A stretch of 64,000 bases of DNA from Toxorhynchites rutilus septentrionalis. Taxonomy: Eukaryota; Arthropoda; Insecta; Diptera; Culicidae. The first letter of the stretch is position 1; each line of letters starts with the position of its first letter. Shown here piece after piece: positions 45,216-58,300 of this stretch. The position numbers and the translations under genes are program-made. The notes under the pieces are model-generated. The model was not told where the DNA came from. It saw only the letters and a program-made list of their open reading frames with translations, and did not search any database. The stretch is taken from NCBI RefSeq assembly GCF_029784135.1, contig NC_073746.1:64420763-64484762 (forward strand), read 5' to 3'.

Positions 45216-46009
45216 ATGAAAGGATTAGAATTTGTAGAGAAAATATTGTAAATAGGAGTGAAAAATAAAGTGAATTGTAGAAAAGGGTTTCAAAAAGAGA
45301 TGAAAGTGTCATCCCTCTTAAAACATCCTATATTTATTGCAAAAGAAATTTGCGGAGAAAAAAAAACCGAAACGGAATTAAATCCCAAAGTGCGAATATC
45401 GGGGATATATAGCAACTCAGGAGGAACCAGGGTTGTGAGGGAGTGAGAACTACGTCAACTGCGGGCATCAATTCGAAATGAAGGGGGTATTTTATTGTAG
45501 AAAAACGAATTTCGAGCGTTTTTTCGAGCTCCGCAAAACTAAAACGTAGAATATTTTACTATCCATTTTATCATTATTAGTTCAGCTATCTTTTAACAAT
45601 AAAACAAAAATTGAACGGAGAAAAAATGTGCATAACTAAAATAGTTAAAAGTTATGCACATTAAGGTTTAACACGTTTTTTCTTACGTTACACGATTTTT
45701 TTAAAATAGTAAAATTTAAAAAATATCATTTTTTAGAGCTTCATGCGATGGAGAGATGCCTGCAGATTGTATCCATATATATTCGACATGAATCGGTTCA
45801 ATAGAACTTGAGATATCGTGTACGCCAGTTTGAAAAAAAAAGTTTCGAGAAAAACGCGTTTGAAGTTCATTGTTATGGCCGTACCAGGTTAGATATCGCA
45901 TCACTAAAATGGCTCTAACTTTCTAGAGTATATTCTTGAGTGCCTAAAGTACAGAAATATGAAGGAAAAAAATGATTTTTTTTCGAATTTCTAGACTAGA
46001 ATACTCCCT
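45216..46009. other. Tract without recognised features
   Basis: AT-rich; a TAACTAAAATAGTTAAAAGT block at ~45633 and its inverse form a small local palindrome. No gene. Confidence 0.35.
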
Positions 46010-46330
46010 TAAATATTTCCGCCTTCAAATTGCTCGGTCCCACGAGTACTAGCTGGGATAAGAGCAACATTTGGAAAGATCGGGTAACTAATCCCGGTGG
46101 GACTTTGGGTCGTATGCAAACAGGGGGATTAGTGTAGCGTTTGTTCTCCATGTTAGGAGCTCGGACTTGCACTGTGGTCACGCGGATTCTAGAGCTTGCC
46201 ACTCAGAATATATTTAAGAAGTTGGCATAAGAAATCTCAACTAAGTACTAACATAAATGGCGCAAGATGGCGTTGAGATGGCAAAGTTTCTTTAGGAACG
46301 TTAGTGCTATTTAAGTAGAAGAATTATATG
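46010..46330 (+). mobile_element. SINE with a different head but shared tail
   Basis: The right half (from ACTTGCACTGTGGTCACGCG through TAGAGCTTGCCACTCAGAAT to TTTAGGAACGTTAGTGCTAT) is the tail of the SINE at 60145. The left half (GGGACTTTGGGTCGTATGCA, GTGTAGCGTTTGTTCTCCAT) is unrelated to the tRNA head. No clear target duplication. Confidence 0.65.
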
Positions 46331-49217
46331 CATTGGTAAAAAAAATTGATGGAAATTAGGAATGGACAAATCCAAACCTTCCGTTAGATATGCTATACAA
46401 TATGGGTCCGATAATATGACAGATGCTTACATGTAATTAATCACCGCACAGATAAGGTAGCTCATCACTTATCTGGAAGCAATTTGGCCCACAGATAAAA
46501 CCTGCATAGATAGCGTCGGTCGCAAAAATGGTTCAATTCAAATGCTCAGTAAATAACTTCCTCACATTTGTTGATGACGACGACGTAAATAGCTCTGTTA
46601 ATCTTGCGATACAACCGAGTGCAATATGTTCAGTCCCAAAATCAGTGCGGAAGTCACGTTCCTTAGCCAAACAAAGCATAAAGCTAATATGGATTGCTCA
46701 TAAACATTCCGATGACCATTTCGAATGGCTTATTATTCACACCACAGATCACTCATTCGCTGGGAGATCAACACCAGGCCCTCTTTTGGTGTTGACAAGC
46801 AAAAAAAAAACTAGGCGACGAAACATATTGCGTTCATTTCGGTCGGTCGGAACTAAATACACCATCGCCGACGGCTGTTGACCGAAAATGTTGATTGGTT
46901 GTGCTAAATGATGCCATCAACGGAGCGAGCGCGCGCGGGAGGAGATAAGACAATTTTTCCATTGTCAGATAAGCCGCGCCAATCACACATACAAAAAAGG
47001 TCGAGGAAATCGAGGGCTTGACGACGAAAGGCGTCTATCCGTCAGACTGTTCTATTTACACTTCATGTGTTTGTGCGTGTGTGATTTTGTATGTGTCCCC
47101 TTCCCAACGTATGTAGCGGAATAGTAAGTTAGTCAGTCACTTTCACTTACCAACCGTGTAGTTTACCGGGTGTGAATAGCTTTTGTCGACAGGAACCAAA
47201 TAAAGAAAGGGAAAATAACTGGACAGCGTATTTATGTTAAGGGAAGTATTTTTCCGTCAACGTTCAAAGGACTAATTGCAGAACGGCACTAAAATATCAA
47301 TATCAAGACGTGGTTATTTACTGAGTGCAGAACACTTCTTTTTTACTGCTTTATACTCGCGTGAAAACCAAATTGCTATCATACTTACACCTTACACCAG
47401 AGAAGGTCATTCCGTATTCCGTCAATATACATCTAGCAGGGTAAACAACCCAAGGATGGCGGGCGACCACCGGGCGGCGACTAGAATAGTTCTATAAATA
47501 AGCTTCGCTTTTTTTACTGACTTTCCAAGGGAGTGTTAATTTTAACTGTTTACGAATCGACTTCACTCCGAGGGTAGCTGTGGTTGGAAATCGTTTCGTA
47601 CAGTGCACGTCTTTAAACTTCGAATCGAATGGGTGTTCGTATTACAGTGCCAAGGATTTCACCCTCTAGATGGTGGGTGTGTGGTGAGTGGGTGGTACAA
47701 GGCACGGCGTTCGGTAAAAGTGTTGTTGAGTGTTTGCTTATTTTGTTGCCTGCCGGTAGCAATTACAGTTAATCGAAATTGTACAATTCATTCGACTTCT
47801 CTTGAATTGGGCATATTGGACAAATAAACAAATTATCTGTTTTGTATTGCCGTCTTCGTTTAGTTCCTTGTTGAGGAGGATGTGTTTTTCGTTGCCATGA
47901 TTGAAGCCCACAGTCATGAAAACAAAAAATAAAAATAGCAATAAATGGATCTATAAAACCACACGGAGTGAGTGCGACAAGTATTTCTAATTACTTTTGG
48001 TTCCAAGATACTTTGATTCGGAAGACCAGCGTTTCCTCGTAATTTTCAGAGAAAAATAAAATATGGTCATACTTTTATTGAATTTAAAACGATTTGTTAA
48101 TTTTCTATGATGAATGTACTCGTACACATTTTGTCCCGGAGATTCCCTTTTTTTACCAGTCCTCCAAACACCTGCATGAACGTAAGCTCAGTGCCTATAC
48201 ATTGCATTTTCAGGGAAGGAAAAATATATGTAGAAGCCAATTTGAATCCGAACATACCCCTCCAATGACCCAAACGTCCATGATTGAAACTACACTTATT
48301 GGTAAACATGCTTGTGTAAACTTAATTTTTTTCAGACTCATTCATTCTCCATTTTTCTTTTTCCTAAGAAAACGTAGAATTGGATAAATATCTTCGCTGA
48401 TATTCAAAAAATGACATTCACACGTTAGGAATTTTTGAGCTTGAAATTCAGAACTCATCAGAGTACGGCTTGGAACGAAAAATATAGGTCAAACTAAAGC
48501 TTACCTAATCGGTTTGCAAACCATAGTGGGTATTCGGTACGCAAGTCGTCATTTCTTGGAGGAAGCGAGGAATCCAAATATAAACCTTCGATGGAAAAGG
48601 ATTTTTAGACTTCTGAAAACCGATTCAGGAAAAATTCAACATTTTGTATCACATCGAAGGGGTTATGGTGTGAAATTAACCAACCGAACAAAGTTTCCCA
48701 ACGAAAGTTCCCTCGTGGAGGCGGTTATACGATAGTCTGGTGTCTGGTTTGTCGGCAGCGAGTTTTAGGAATTTGCACTCCAGCGAAGAATCAATATGTG
48801 TGTCTCCGCTCCACAAATAAAAGTATCAATGTCAACGTTGAAAAGTGGGACGTATCAAAAGTTAGATGTCCTCCTTCGCTGAAATCACGAAATTCCAATG
48901 TTGTTGTTAATTAGGAGGGCAACGCCTCCCATAGCTGAGTATTCATAATAGCCAATAAGCGTCGATAAAAATGCATAAATATATTTAATTGATCCACTTT
49001 AGTTTTGCTTATTTCACATGATAAATGATTTCAAAGATGGAATGAAAAATTTAAAAATGTAGAGGAAAGTCGGGAAAGACGGACACCTATGTATGATTGA
49101 TAAATTACATTTTTATTTTAAATTTTAATGAAGTACACATATGCAATACATTGTATCAATACCTTTGACACTTACTGTGTACACCTAGCTGGCTTCCTGT
49201 TAAAATTGTAAATAAAA
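46331..49217. other. 2.9-kb tract without identified elements
   Basis: Contains a plus-strand frame at 46528-46881 with no known domain, a CG-rich patch (GAGCGAGCGCGCGCGGG at ~46925) and a TCAGTCACTTTCACTT initiator-like motif near 47133. Possibly single-copy flanking or first-exon sequence; no gene can be supported. Confidence 0.35.
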
Positions 49218-49675
49218 ATGGGTGGGTTATATCTATGATATAACCGCAAAGTTGACGTGGGACTACCTTAGCTTAGTAATCATTTGTTTGCATTGATTAA
49301 ATTTTTGATTAAGTTTGCATTTCTCAAGTGTACGTACTTTTTGAGCCGCGAATTTACTTGATTTGATGAACTTCAGGCACTCAGTTTCGATTTTGACATG
49401 TACGTCGAACGCATATTGTTTAATCAATAGGCGTTATCGCAGCAAATGGTTATCAACATTTTGACTAATCAGCAAAGGGTATGCGTAGAAATTCAGTTAA
49501 TTACGATAGAAGCGTAGAAATATACCCTATCAATTGATGCTAACATCTTTCCGATCCAGTAAGAAATGTTCGAGTTATAAGCATTCGGAATCTTTCATTT
49601 TTTCCTGCATGTTCTGTGTTTAGGTTTTCATTTTACCCCCTATATACTCCGGTTAGACGTAGTCCCACGCCAAAA
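49218..49675 (-). mobile_element. Hairpin-tailed repeat family 4 (copy a)
   Basis: The minus strand starts TTGGCGTGGGACTACGTCTA at 49675, includes GTAAAATGAAAACCTAAACA, and ends GTAGTCCCACGTCAAC followed by the hairpin at 49226-49246 (arms GGTTATATC and GATATAACC, perfect 9-bp stem). Confidence 0.75.
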
Positions 49676-50132
49676 AAGGAATCTACAAAGAGCAGCTCAA
49701 TGTAAATTTTCGTCTGCAGAAAATAAATTTCCCATTGTTATCAAGTATTTTTTAGGGTATTTTTCGTCACGTGAGTGTTTTACCATCACTATTCTTCCAG
49801 TTTATCGAATCAAGGTAAGTTTTTTCATTTTTACTTCAGAAATATTCATGAAAAAAAATACTAATCAAGTTGGGTAAGACGCACCTTTTATCGAAGAGAA
49901 AGACAAACAAAGATGTCGGACATATTAATTTTTCAAAATTTTTGCTTCAAAAATAAATTTTATTATGAAAGGAGACCTAGACTATCAATTCGTGGAGAGA
50001 TAGCTACATATTTTATGTGAAATTCACAAAAAAAATCAATGTTTACTTAAAGTTAATTCGTTCATTTTTAAAAAGTTCATTTACATAAGTTTCAAGGAGC
50101 AGAATTCTCAATTATATTTTTATAACTATATA

Positions 50133-50532
50133 CAGGTAAACTTCGATATAACGTACATTTCACTTTCAAAATTGTACGTTGTATCGAATTGTATGTTATA
50201 TCGAAGCATAATAAAGTACTCACAAACGTAGTCTATAATACATGATTGTGTTGCTCTTTTAGTAAATTTAATGAATAACTTCAATCAGAAGACGAAGCCA
50301 GCCTGTCTCATGATGTTTCCCTTCGTACTGTTGATTAAAGCCTGATTCATTTAGAATCCGGAATCATAAAACCAGCTGTATTTCGGGATTGATTGAAGGT
50401 ACAAAACTTGTTTTAGCATCACAATACAGATAATTCATTGTTTTATCAGAGAAAAAAAATTGAAGAAAAATGTCCTTTACACTTTGGAAATGTGTACGTT
50501 ATATCGAGTGACGTTATATCGAAGTTTCCCTG
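50133..50532. mobile_element. pogo/Tigger-like MITE
   Basis: TA-flanked, ends CAGGTAAACTTCGATATAAC and (inverted) CAGGGAAACTTCGATATAAC, each with further ATATCGA repeats. 400 bp, non-coding. Confidence 0.8.
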
Positions 50533-50663
50533 TATAAACAATTTTCACAAATCTATGGTTAGTAAGGTAGAAAACCGATTACTCGCGGTCCACTCGAGTT
50601 AGTAGTACCAACTTAAAAAAAAAAGAAAAATGTTCAGTGGGAATCAAAATTACAATTTTCCGG

Positions 50664-51393
50664 TATACAACCATTCCATGCCAAACCGATATAGTGGTTC
50701 TCAGATTTTCGTCAAAAGTGGTAGTTTTATTCTTTATCGCAAATTATGAGACCCGTATTTTTTTAATTTTTTTTTTGTTAGGGTGACCATTTCCATTTTA
50801 GAGTGGTCCAAAAAACCATTTTTTTCCTCTTTTTTCCAAAAATGACTTTGGTTCAAAAATTCATAACTTTTGAACTACTAGACAGATTCAGATGATCGAC
50901 ATATCAAATTAAAGCCAATCACAAAACTACCAAAATAAGAAAAAATATTTTTTGGACCATCGAGTAACTTTGAAAAAATCATAACTCGAAAACAAAACAA
51001 AACGCCTCCCTGGTTTCGAGATATGTTATGTGAAAAATACTCAGCTTTCCATAAAAAATATAAAAAAATATAGCGCCTTTGGTTCCGAGACTATGAAAAC
51101 AATAAAAAACGAATACAATCAATAATAACGAGAGTAGAATTCAAATTTTCTGCAGGTACAGTATTTTTTCAAAAAAGACCATGTGATTGGCTTATCGATC
51201 TAAATCTAGTCCAAAGTTATCAATGTTTCAAAAGAGTCATTTTTGGCAAAATTGCGAAAAAATGGTTTTTTGGACCACCCTAAAATGGAAATGATCACCC
51301 TTACAAAAAAAAAATTGCGATTAAGAACAAAACTACCACTTTTGACGAAAATCTGAGAACCACTATATCGGTTTGGCATGGAATGGTTGTATA
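50664..51393. mobile_element. Foldback MITE with long inverted repeats
   Basis: Arms of at least ~80 bp start TATACAACCATTCCATGCCA, continue through CGATATAGTGGTTCTCAGAT, and include the inner block TTTCCATTTTAGAGTGGTCC (inverted as GGACCACCCTAAAATGGAAA). 730 bp, non-coding. Relative of the 2643-3760 tract. Confidence 0.82.
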
Positions 51394-51553
51394 TATTTGA
51401 CAGAATGTATAGTACTCTGTTTTTCAGCAAACAATAAAAAATTAAAATTTTTGAGGTATAAATTGTATGTATATAGACAAAATTGAATATAATATAAAAA
51501 AAACTATTCACTAGAATTATAGTAATTATTGTAATAGACGAATTTCATGCCAA

Positions 51554-53045
51554 TTCGTCTTAGAAGTTGGCAGCATTATTTAAGATTGTAATAAAACATT
51601 GTGGGTGTAAATAAATTGGCCATTTAAGCAGCTTTGCATACTTGAAATCTTCAAAAAAGGAATAGACTACTTCAAGAGAAAGTTTTGTTTTCTTCATTGT
51701 TTACGAAAATTCCCAACTAAAAACTATGATACCTACAAAATTTTGACCACACAGAATGAAATGTAGGAAATTGTTTGAATTTTCATAAAAAACACATTTT
51801 TTTTTAAATCACGCTAAAAAATTTTTTTTATGTTTTCTCAACAACTTTTTCATGTTTCCTTTGAAAAAATAACAACTTATCCTAACTTTTTTTTAAGTCA
51901 AAATGACGATATAGTGTATTCGATAAAGTCTTAGACTTTATTAAAATATGAACTTTTGTCAAAGACTCTTTATCTTTTATAGTATCTGAAATATAAGGTA
52001 TTTTTGTAGGGAGACTCCTGAAAAAATAATGTTTTATTCGTAACATTTTTGTGTGTAAATTCATACGTTCGACACATTCTTGACGTGTTTCTGAGTAGGG
52101 AAAGCATGGAGAGCATTCAATCACCACAATATATACACACAAAAATGTTACGAGTAAAACATTAAAAGTAATTTTTCGAAGAAAACACGAAAAATTTGTA
52201 GTTAGAAAAATCATTCCCTGTAACAGTGCTCTTTTTCTGATGTATGGGTGACTTATTTTTAAATGTATGGACTATTCATATAATTATTGTTCAGGATTTT
52301 AAAAAATGTCTTGAGAAAAATGAATTTTAATTTTCAAAATAATTTTTATTCATTTTTTTCCCATTTTTTTGATGTTTTTTAATGGAAATTTAAACAATTT
52401 TCTATATTCCATTCTCTCATCAAAATTTTGTAGCTTTCACCATAGTCAGATTTTTTTTAAACATTTTTTCGAATAATTTTAACTAAAAAAAACTATGATA
52501 CCTAACAAATTCTGGTTAGCGAATGAAATATAGTACACTGTTCATGCTTCCATAAAAAAATAATTTAATAAATTTGAAAATATTCATTGCAAACAAATTA
52601 TTTTGAAAATTAAAACTCGTTTTTCTCAAAAACATATATTTTCAAAAATCTAAACGGAAATCATATGAATAGCCCATACAATTAACAACAATTCAATCAT
52701 ATATCGGAAAATGGGCACTGTTACGAAGAGTTTTTCTAACAAGAATTTTTTCATGTTTTCTTTGAAAAATTACTATTAATGTTCTACTCGTAACATGCTT
52801 GTGATTGACATGTTCTGCAAACATCTATGTATTTAGAAACATGCCGAGAAGATGCCAAACGCTAGAATTTACTCACAAAAATATTTCGAGTAAAATTTTT
52901 TTTTTCAGCAGTTTCCATACAAAAATGCCATATATTCCAGAAACTTTGAAGGATAAAAAGTTAGCGTCTTCGACAAAATTCCGTATTTTAATAAGATCTG
53001 AACCTTTGTCGAAAACACTAGATCGCTATCTTGACTATGAACAAA
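51554..53045. mobile_element. Foldback element FB1 (copy b, expanded)
   Basis: Left outer arm matches the FB1 arm at 18638 (TTGTGGGTGTAAA, GCAGCTTTGCATACTTGAAA). Inner inverted repeats lie at about 51895-52025 and 52900-53045 (TCGACAAA-TTC, TTATTAAAATA). The matching right outer arm is not obvious. Confidence 0.65.
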
Positions 53046-53289
53046 ATTGAAACATGAAACATTTAATTTATTAATTTTTAATTTGAAATTTTAAATTAAT
53101 TTTTTTTTGAAAATTAAAAAAAATGTTTTTGAAAACAATGAATTTCAATTTTATTTTTGTTTTTCGATATCAGGAGTGTAGATAGGAACTTCATTCATCT
53201 AATTAGGTGGCACGAAATCTCTCTGCAAGGCCGTGGTTATGGTAAGAGGAAGTCAACGAAGAGAATCGATCAAATCAGATAGGACCTTT

Positions 53290-53520
53290 TCAAAATTAAG
53301 GCAATATTTGAACTATGTTAACCTCTATCTATAAAGATAAGAAAGTTAGATTCTTTATTTCTTCGACTATTTTGGTCACCCTATTTTTGACAACATGAAA
53401 ATAAGCGCTCTATTATATGTAACAACTTTGTCGAAGACAGTTTTTGTCTGGAGAATAACTGTCGAGCTCTAAATGCTAATTTCCACTTAAATGCATCTCC
53501 TGGACCATTGTGCATTGTGT
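53290..53520 (+). repeat. FB2 single arm
   Basis: Repeats 35675-35880 (AGATAAGAAAGTTAGATT, TTGTCGAAGACAGTTTTTGT, GCATCTCCTGGACCATTGTG) without the opposing arm. Confidence 0.65.
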
Positions 53521-53671
53521 TAATCTACAAAATCTTTAAAAACAAAAAAGGCACAGAAGGGTTGTGTCTGAGACACGACCGCATAGTTGACCTAGGATTC
53601 CGTTAGGCTATCTGTTGATTTTGGATATGTTTGAAGAATTACATCGTTAAACTCTTTGATAATGATTTGGT

Positions 53672-53687
53672 GGTCCTGAGAAGGGCC
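53672..53687 (-). promoter_or_regulatory. Histone-type 3' stem-loop inside family 3 copy c
   Basis: GGCCCTTCTCAGGACC on the minus strand with ACCA following, then CAAAGAGTTTAACG about 15 bases on. Orthologous to 57117-57132. Confidence 0.65.
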
Positions 53688-54389
53688 GTTTTGTTTGGTT
53701 GTTGGACATTGCTCCACCAGTGTTTACAACCGAGTGAGGATGCCAGACGGATGATAATTAGTCGTTACATGGTGCATATCAGATAGAATATGTCGAAGTG
53801 ACCCTAGACGAGATGCCTCCTGTATTATGTATGGATGAAATAAAGAAAAAAAAACTCATCAATGTTATATAAGAAAATTATAAGTACCGGACACAATTAT
53901 CAATTTTTCTCATCAGTAAAAACATGTTACTTTAATATAGAGAAAACATATTTGAAAAGGAAAAGATAATTTTCTTTTATAATTTTTACTTTCTGAGTGT
54001 TTATTCAACCCAATGCGAATTTTAATTGGACTAACAACACCTAATACTATATGAAAAGCATATGGGAAACCACTTTTTCGAATATTTATTCACTTTTCCG
54101 ACTTTTCTGGCCGTATGAATTTTCCTTGGTGAAAATGAAAATGAACACAACAAAACAGACAGCTTAATCCGATTGACCCGTTCTCGGTTCTTGGTTTTTA
54201 TTTATGAAAATTTAAATAAATCGTTTCATATATCAAGTCATTTCTAAAACATCTGCTGCCATATACAATTTTACACTTACAGTTGTGCTAAATGTTTTAC
54301 AATACACGATCGGTTATTGATATAAAATTTCACGAAGTAACCAACATTTAAGTTCCAAAATTTAATTTACTAGAATTAATCACTCACCT

Positions 54390-54770
54390 TACTTGCAATA
54401 TAAAAATGCCCCCGACTTGCATATATTTGCAATGCCGATTTCTCCCGAGCACCTTGGTTTTGATGTCTCTGTTAGGGAACACATTTCGGTAGGAACAAAA
54501 ATTCCCCCTACTTTCATGGATTTGTAATGCCGATTTCCCCCATGCAACTTGGTTTTGATGTCTCTGTTAGGGAACACATTTCGGTGGGAGTTAAAATTCC
54601 CCCTACTTTCATGTATTTGCAATGCCGATTTCCCTCGGGCACCTTGGTTTTGATATCTCTGTTAGGGAACACATTTCGGTGGGAACAAAAGCTCCCCCTA
54701 CTTTCATGTATTTGCAATGTCGAATTCCCCCAGGCAGCTTAGTTTTGATGTCTCTGTTAGGGACCCGACG
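54390..54770 (-). repeat. ~97-bp minisatellite, about four units
   Basis: Units repeat GTTCCCTAACAGAGA, CCAAG-TGC, ATCGGCATTGCAAATACATG and AAGTAGGGGGA. Most units lack stop codons in more than one frame, which produces spurious reading frames. Confidence 0.85.
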
Positions 54771-56136
54771 CATGTGTCGTCAATTTCGACCAATCAAAAG
54801 AGGGTATTTCCGTTAGGATAGGGGTTGAAATTTTTCAATTGTTCGATGGTTAGTTTCATCACATATATTATTTTAATCAATATAAAAAATGGTTATGAAG
54901 TGCCGAAATCGATTGACGCAGAAATTTCATCAATCCATCATGAAATGACTGAGCAATAAGCGTTTGAAATTGGATAATTTTCACGATGTGCTCGATTTTC
55001 GATTTTCAATTTGTACCCCAATATGTTCCTGAAAGACGTAATCCTACGTCAAAAAACGATTTTTTTTTCTTTATTTTCAATATTGTTATCCACCACACCT
55101 AGAGACAACAAGATAGAAACATTCGTGTACTGCATCTCAAAACTTAAAGTTATGAAGTTTTAAAATGACGTATTCGATCTTCATGCGTTGGTTACGAAGT
55201 TACAGCATTTCTAAAATCTCTTAAAAATTTTGACTCCGCGCTTTGTTTTTTTAATTTTTTGTCGAATGTAAAATTAACGACAGAGTATTGCATAGTAGGA
55301 ATAAGATTTGGAGTGAAATTTTTGTTAAAAAATTCTTATTGAAGTATTATCCTATTAACCAATTAACACGTTTTCCAATGTGTACCTTTGGTAGAAACCA
55401 TTTACTTCCGCACGTTTTGACTTGTGTGAAGTTACTTGCTTTGCTTGCAAGTTTTAAGGCGGCTTTAAACTTTGGCAGTTAATTCGCCTCTATGTGTTAA
55501 GTTAGCGGATGAAAGTTCAGCGGATAAAAGTTTTTGTTGCGTGCTAGTTTCTGTTCAACGTCTTTCTAGATTTAATGAATAATGAATTATTTCAGTTGAA
55601 ATAAATTGATTGTTCATCAAGTAACTTCAAAATCATGCTCATCAGATAGAGAATTGAATCATCCATCTTTCCACACAATTCATTTTTTTCTTGATCGTGA
55701 CAGAGAACATTTATAGACTGAAACGTGAGCATGGGTCAATATAGGAAAATATACAGAATTTTGAAAATCGAAAAAAGTTGTTCGAATAGAGTTATCGAAG
55801 TTATTCGATAGAGAAATATTTTACCTGAAAAACGCACCTTTCAATTTTTAGCACGCCATTCTCAATAGCTTCGAGATAAAAAATTGAAAAAATTACTGAA
55901 AATGTATCTCACTATGATATATCGAGAAATATAATCAAAAAATAAATTCCTAAAAAATTTAAGTACTAAACAAAATCTTGAAATACTGATTTTTTTTAGG
56001 ATTTTGAAATTTAGTACTACTATAATTCGTATTTAAATGTGTTCCTACGCCTTTTGTAGATATGTGTGATTTTTTCAGATAATAAGATGGTTCTCCTATA
56101 CGGTTCACTATACGAGCTATGGTGAAAAAATGAGTT

Positions 56137-57248
56137 TTGACGTAGGGTTACGTCTTTCGGGAACATATTGGGGTACAAATTGAAAATCGAAAATCGAGCA
56201 CTTCGTGAAAATTGTCCATTTTCAAACGCTTATTGCTCAGTCATTTCATGATGGATTAATGAGATTTTCGCGTCAATCGATTTCGGCACTCCATAACAAT
56301 TTTTTATATTGAAGTAAATAATATTTGTCATGAAGCTAACTATCGAACAATTGAAAAATCTCAACTCCTAACCTAACGGAAATAACCACTTCTGATTGGT
56401 CGAAATTGACGACACGTGCGGCGGATCCCTAACAGAGACATCAAAACCAAGCTGCCTGGAGGAAATCGACATTGCAAATACATGAAAATAGGGGGAGCTT
56501 TTGTTCCTACCGAAATGTATTCCCTAACAGAGACATCAAAACCAAGCTGCCTGAGGAAATCGGCATTGCAAATATATGCATGTCGGGGGCATTTTTATAT
56601 TGCTTTGTTTGGTTTGTTCCCGCTCGCGAACGGGTCGTTAGGTTTAATTTTGTTGTGTTCATTTTCACCCAAGGAAAGTTAATACGGCAGAAAAATTGGA
56701 AAAGTGAAGATATATTAGAAAAAGTGATTTTCCATATGCTCTACATATAGTATTAATTGTTGTTGTCCAATTAAAATTCGCATTGGGTTGAATAAACACC
56801 CAGAAAGTAAAAAAATATAAAACAAAATTACATTTTCCATTTCAAATAAGTTTTCTCTATATCAAAGAAAAATTGATAATTGTGTTCGGTATTATCTTAT
56901 ATTACATTGGTGTTTTTTTTTCATTTATTTCATCCATACATAACACAGGAGCCATCTCGTCTAGGATCACAAAGGGCAGTTTCCATCATATCTCGTTCCA
57001 CTTCGGTATCTTTTATCTGATACGCACCATCCAACGACTGTTTACTATTCTTGTGTCATCATCACTCGGTAAACACTGGTGGAGTGAACAAACCATACCC
57101 AACAACCAAACAAAACGGCCCTTATCAGGGCCACCAAATCATTATCGAAGAGTTTTACGATGTAATTCTTCAAACATATGCAAAATCAACAGATAGCCTA
57201 ACGGAATCCTACGTCAACTATGCGGTCGTGTCTCGGACACGACCCTCC
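56137..57248 (+). mobile_element. Hairpin-tailed repeat family 3 (copy d)
   Basis: Starts TTGACGTAGGGTTACGTC; two minisatellite units at 56420-56590; histone-like 3' end at 57117; ends GGAATCCTACGTCAAC with a perfect hairpin at 57224-57244 (arms GGTCGTGTC and GACACGACC). CTCCTGTGACTTTTT follows, as after copies a and b. Confidence 0.78.
57117..57132 (+). promoter_or_regulatory. Histone-type 3' stem-loop inside family 3 copy d
   Basis: GGCCCTTATCAGGGCC forms a perfect 6-bp stem with a 4-base loop. It is one base from the histone loop consensus (TTTC), is preceded by AAAAC and followed by ACCA. A CGAAGAGTTTTACG purine-rich element lies about 15 bases downstream, like a U7 binding site. No histone coding sequence was recognised upstream. 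Confidence 0.7.
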
Positions 57249-57259
57249 TGTGACTTTTT

Positions 57260-58300
57260 CTTTTTTTCCCATTCTCAGTAGGCTTTGAAACGAAAATTTG
57301 AGAAAATACTCAAAGTATATCTACTTTGGTGCACCGCGACAAAGTATAACAAAATTCTATCCTCGCGTAAAAAAAATCGTAAAAAAAATTATTAGAGTTT
57401 TCACAACTGTTTTGCGATGCTTATTTATTGAACTATTTATTATCAAATACGAATTCGAAATGGTTCGTTCATACAATAATATCTCAGTACTGAATGATCC
57501 ACAACAACGTTATAGAAATCAAATGAAAGATAGTTGATAACGTAAATTGAATTTGCTATCTTTGAAAAAAACAGAAAGAAATCGATTTCTCATATTTTTG
57601 TTCAGTACATCTACATGCATCTAAATACAAATTTCTCTGTAAAATATTCCGTATAAATCCATGTAATTTATGATTTAAAAAGATTTATATCCCATCTTCA
57701 TGCGTTGATATTTCGCGATTTTAAAGCATTTCAAAAATCGCCTAAAAAATTCGACTATGCTCTCTGTTCCTTTATTTTTTTTTTTTTAGTGTGAAAAAGT
57801 TCTATTTCCATTTTCATTAAATTTATCAATTTCCCTCCTACAACTCGTATACATTTTGGCCAACACCTTTCCTCATACTCTTTTCCGGCCAACGAAAATT
57901 TGGCTGAAGATGGATAAAAGTATTCTCTATCCAATGAGTATTATCTCAAAAATGTGTGTTGGGTCCTTTCAAATAACTTTTTTAAATATTCTTGAAATTA
58001 ATTTATTTCCCCCATACAAGTTGTATAGGTTTTGGCCTATAATTTTGTCTAAGACCCTTTTCCGACCAATGGAAATTTTGCTAAAGATAGATGAAGATAT
58101 TCTATATCGAAATGTGTTTTGGGTCCTAATAATTATATACTAACAAATAACTTTTTTTTTCAATTTTCTTTAAAATAATTATTTTCTTCGATACAACTTA
58201 GCTTATAACTTTTCTCATACCCTTTTTCGATTAATAAAATTGTGGCTGCAAGATAGGTGAATAACTCTCTTGTGGCTGCTCTCTATCGAATAACTTCGAT
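57260..58300. other. AT-rich interior of the composite, no gene
   Basis: Tandem-like blocks at 57880-58000, 58030-58140 and 58180-58260 each read TTTCCGRCCAA-GAAAATTTGG followed by TATTCTCTATC, a degenerate ~160-bp repeat. Confidence 0.4.

Larger units (their letters stand above)
53559..55053 (-). mobile_element. Hairpin-tailed repeat family 3 (copy c, longest)
   Basis: The minus strand begins TTGACGTAGGATTACGTC at ~55053 and ends GGAATCCTAGGTCAAC plus a hairpin near 53561-53582 (arms GGTCGTGTC, GACACAACC). Includes four minisatellite units and a histone-like stem-loop at 53672-53687. Confidence 0.75.

Noticed and set aside
46528..46881. 117-residue plus-strand frame as a host gene
   Set aside because: No domain, signal peptide or splice support; likely chance frame.
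54389..54816. Apparent proteins with repeats such as NRDIKTK
   Set aside because: They come from stop-free minisatellite units in several frames on both strands; no start context, no conservation expected beyond the repeat.
12859..57248. Hairpin-tailed repeats as Helitrons
   Set aside because: A 3' hairpin is present, but no CTRR end follows it at the usual distance and the left end is a palindrome, not TC. The Helitron fragment at 32.2 kb is not attached to these ends.
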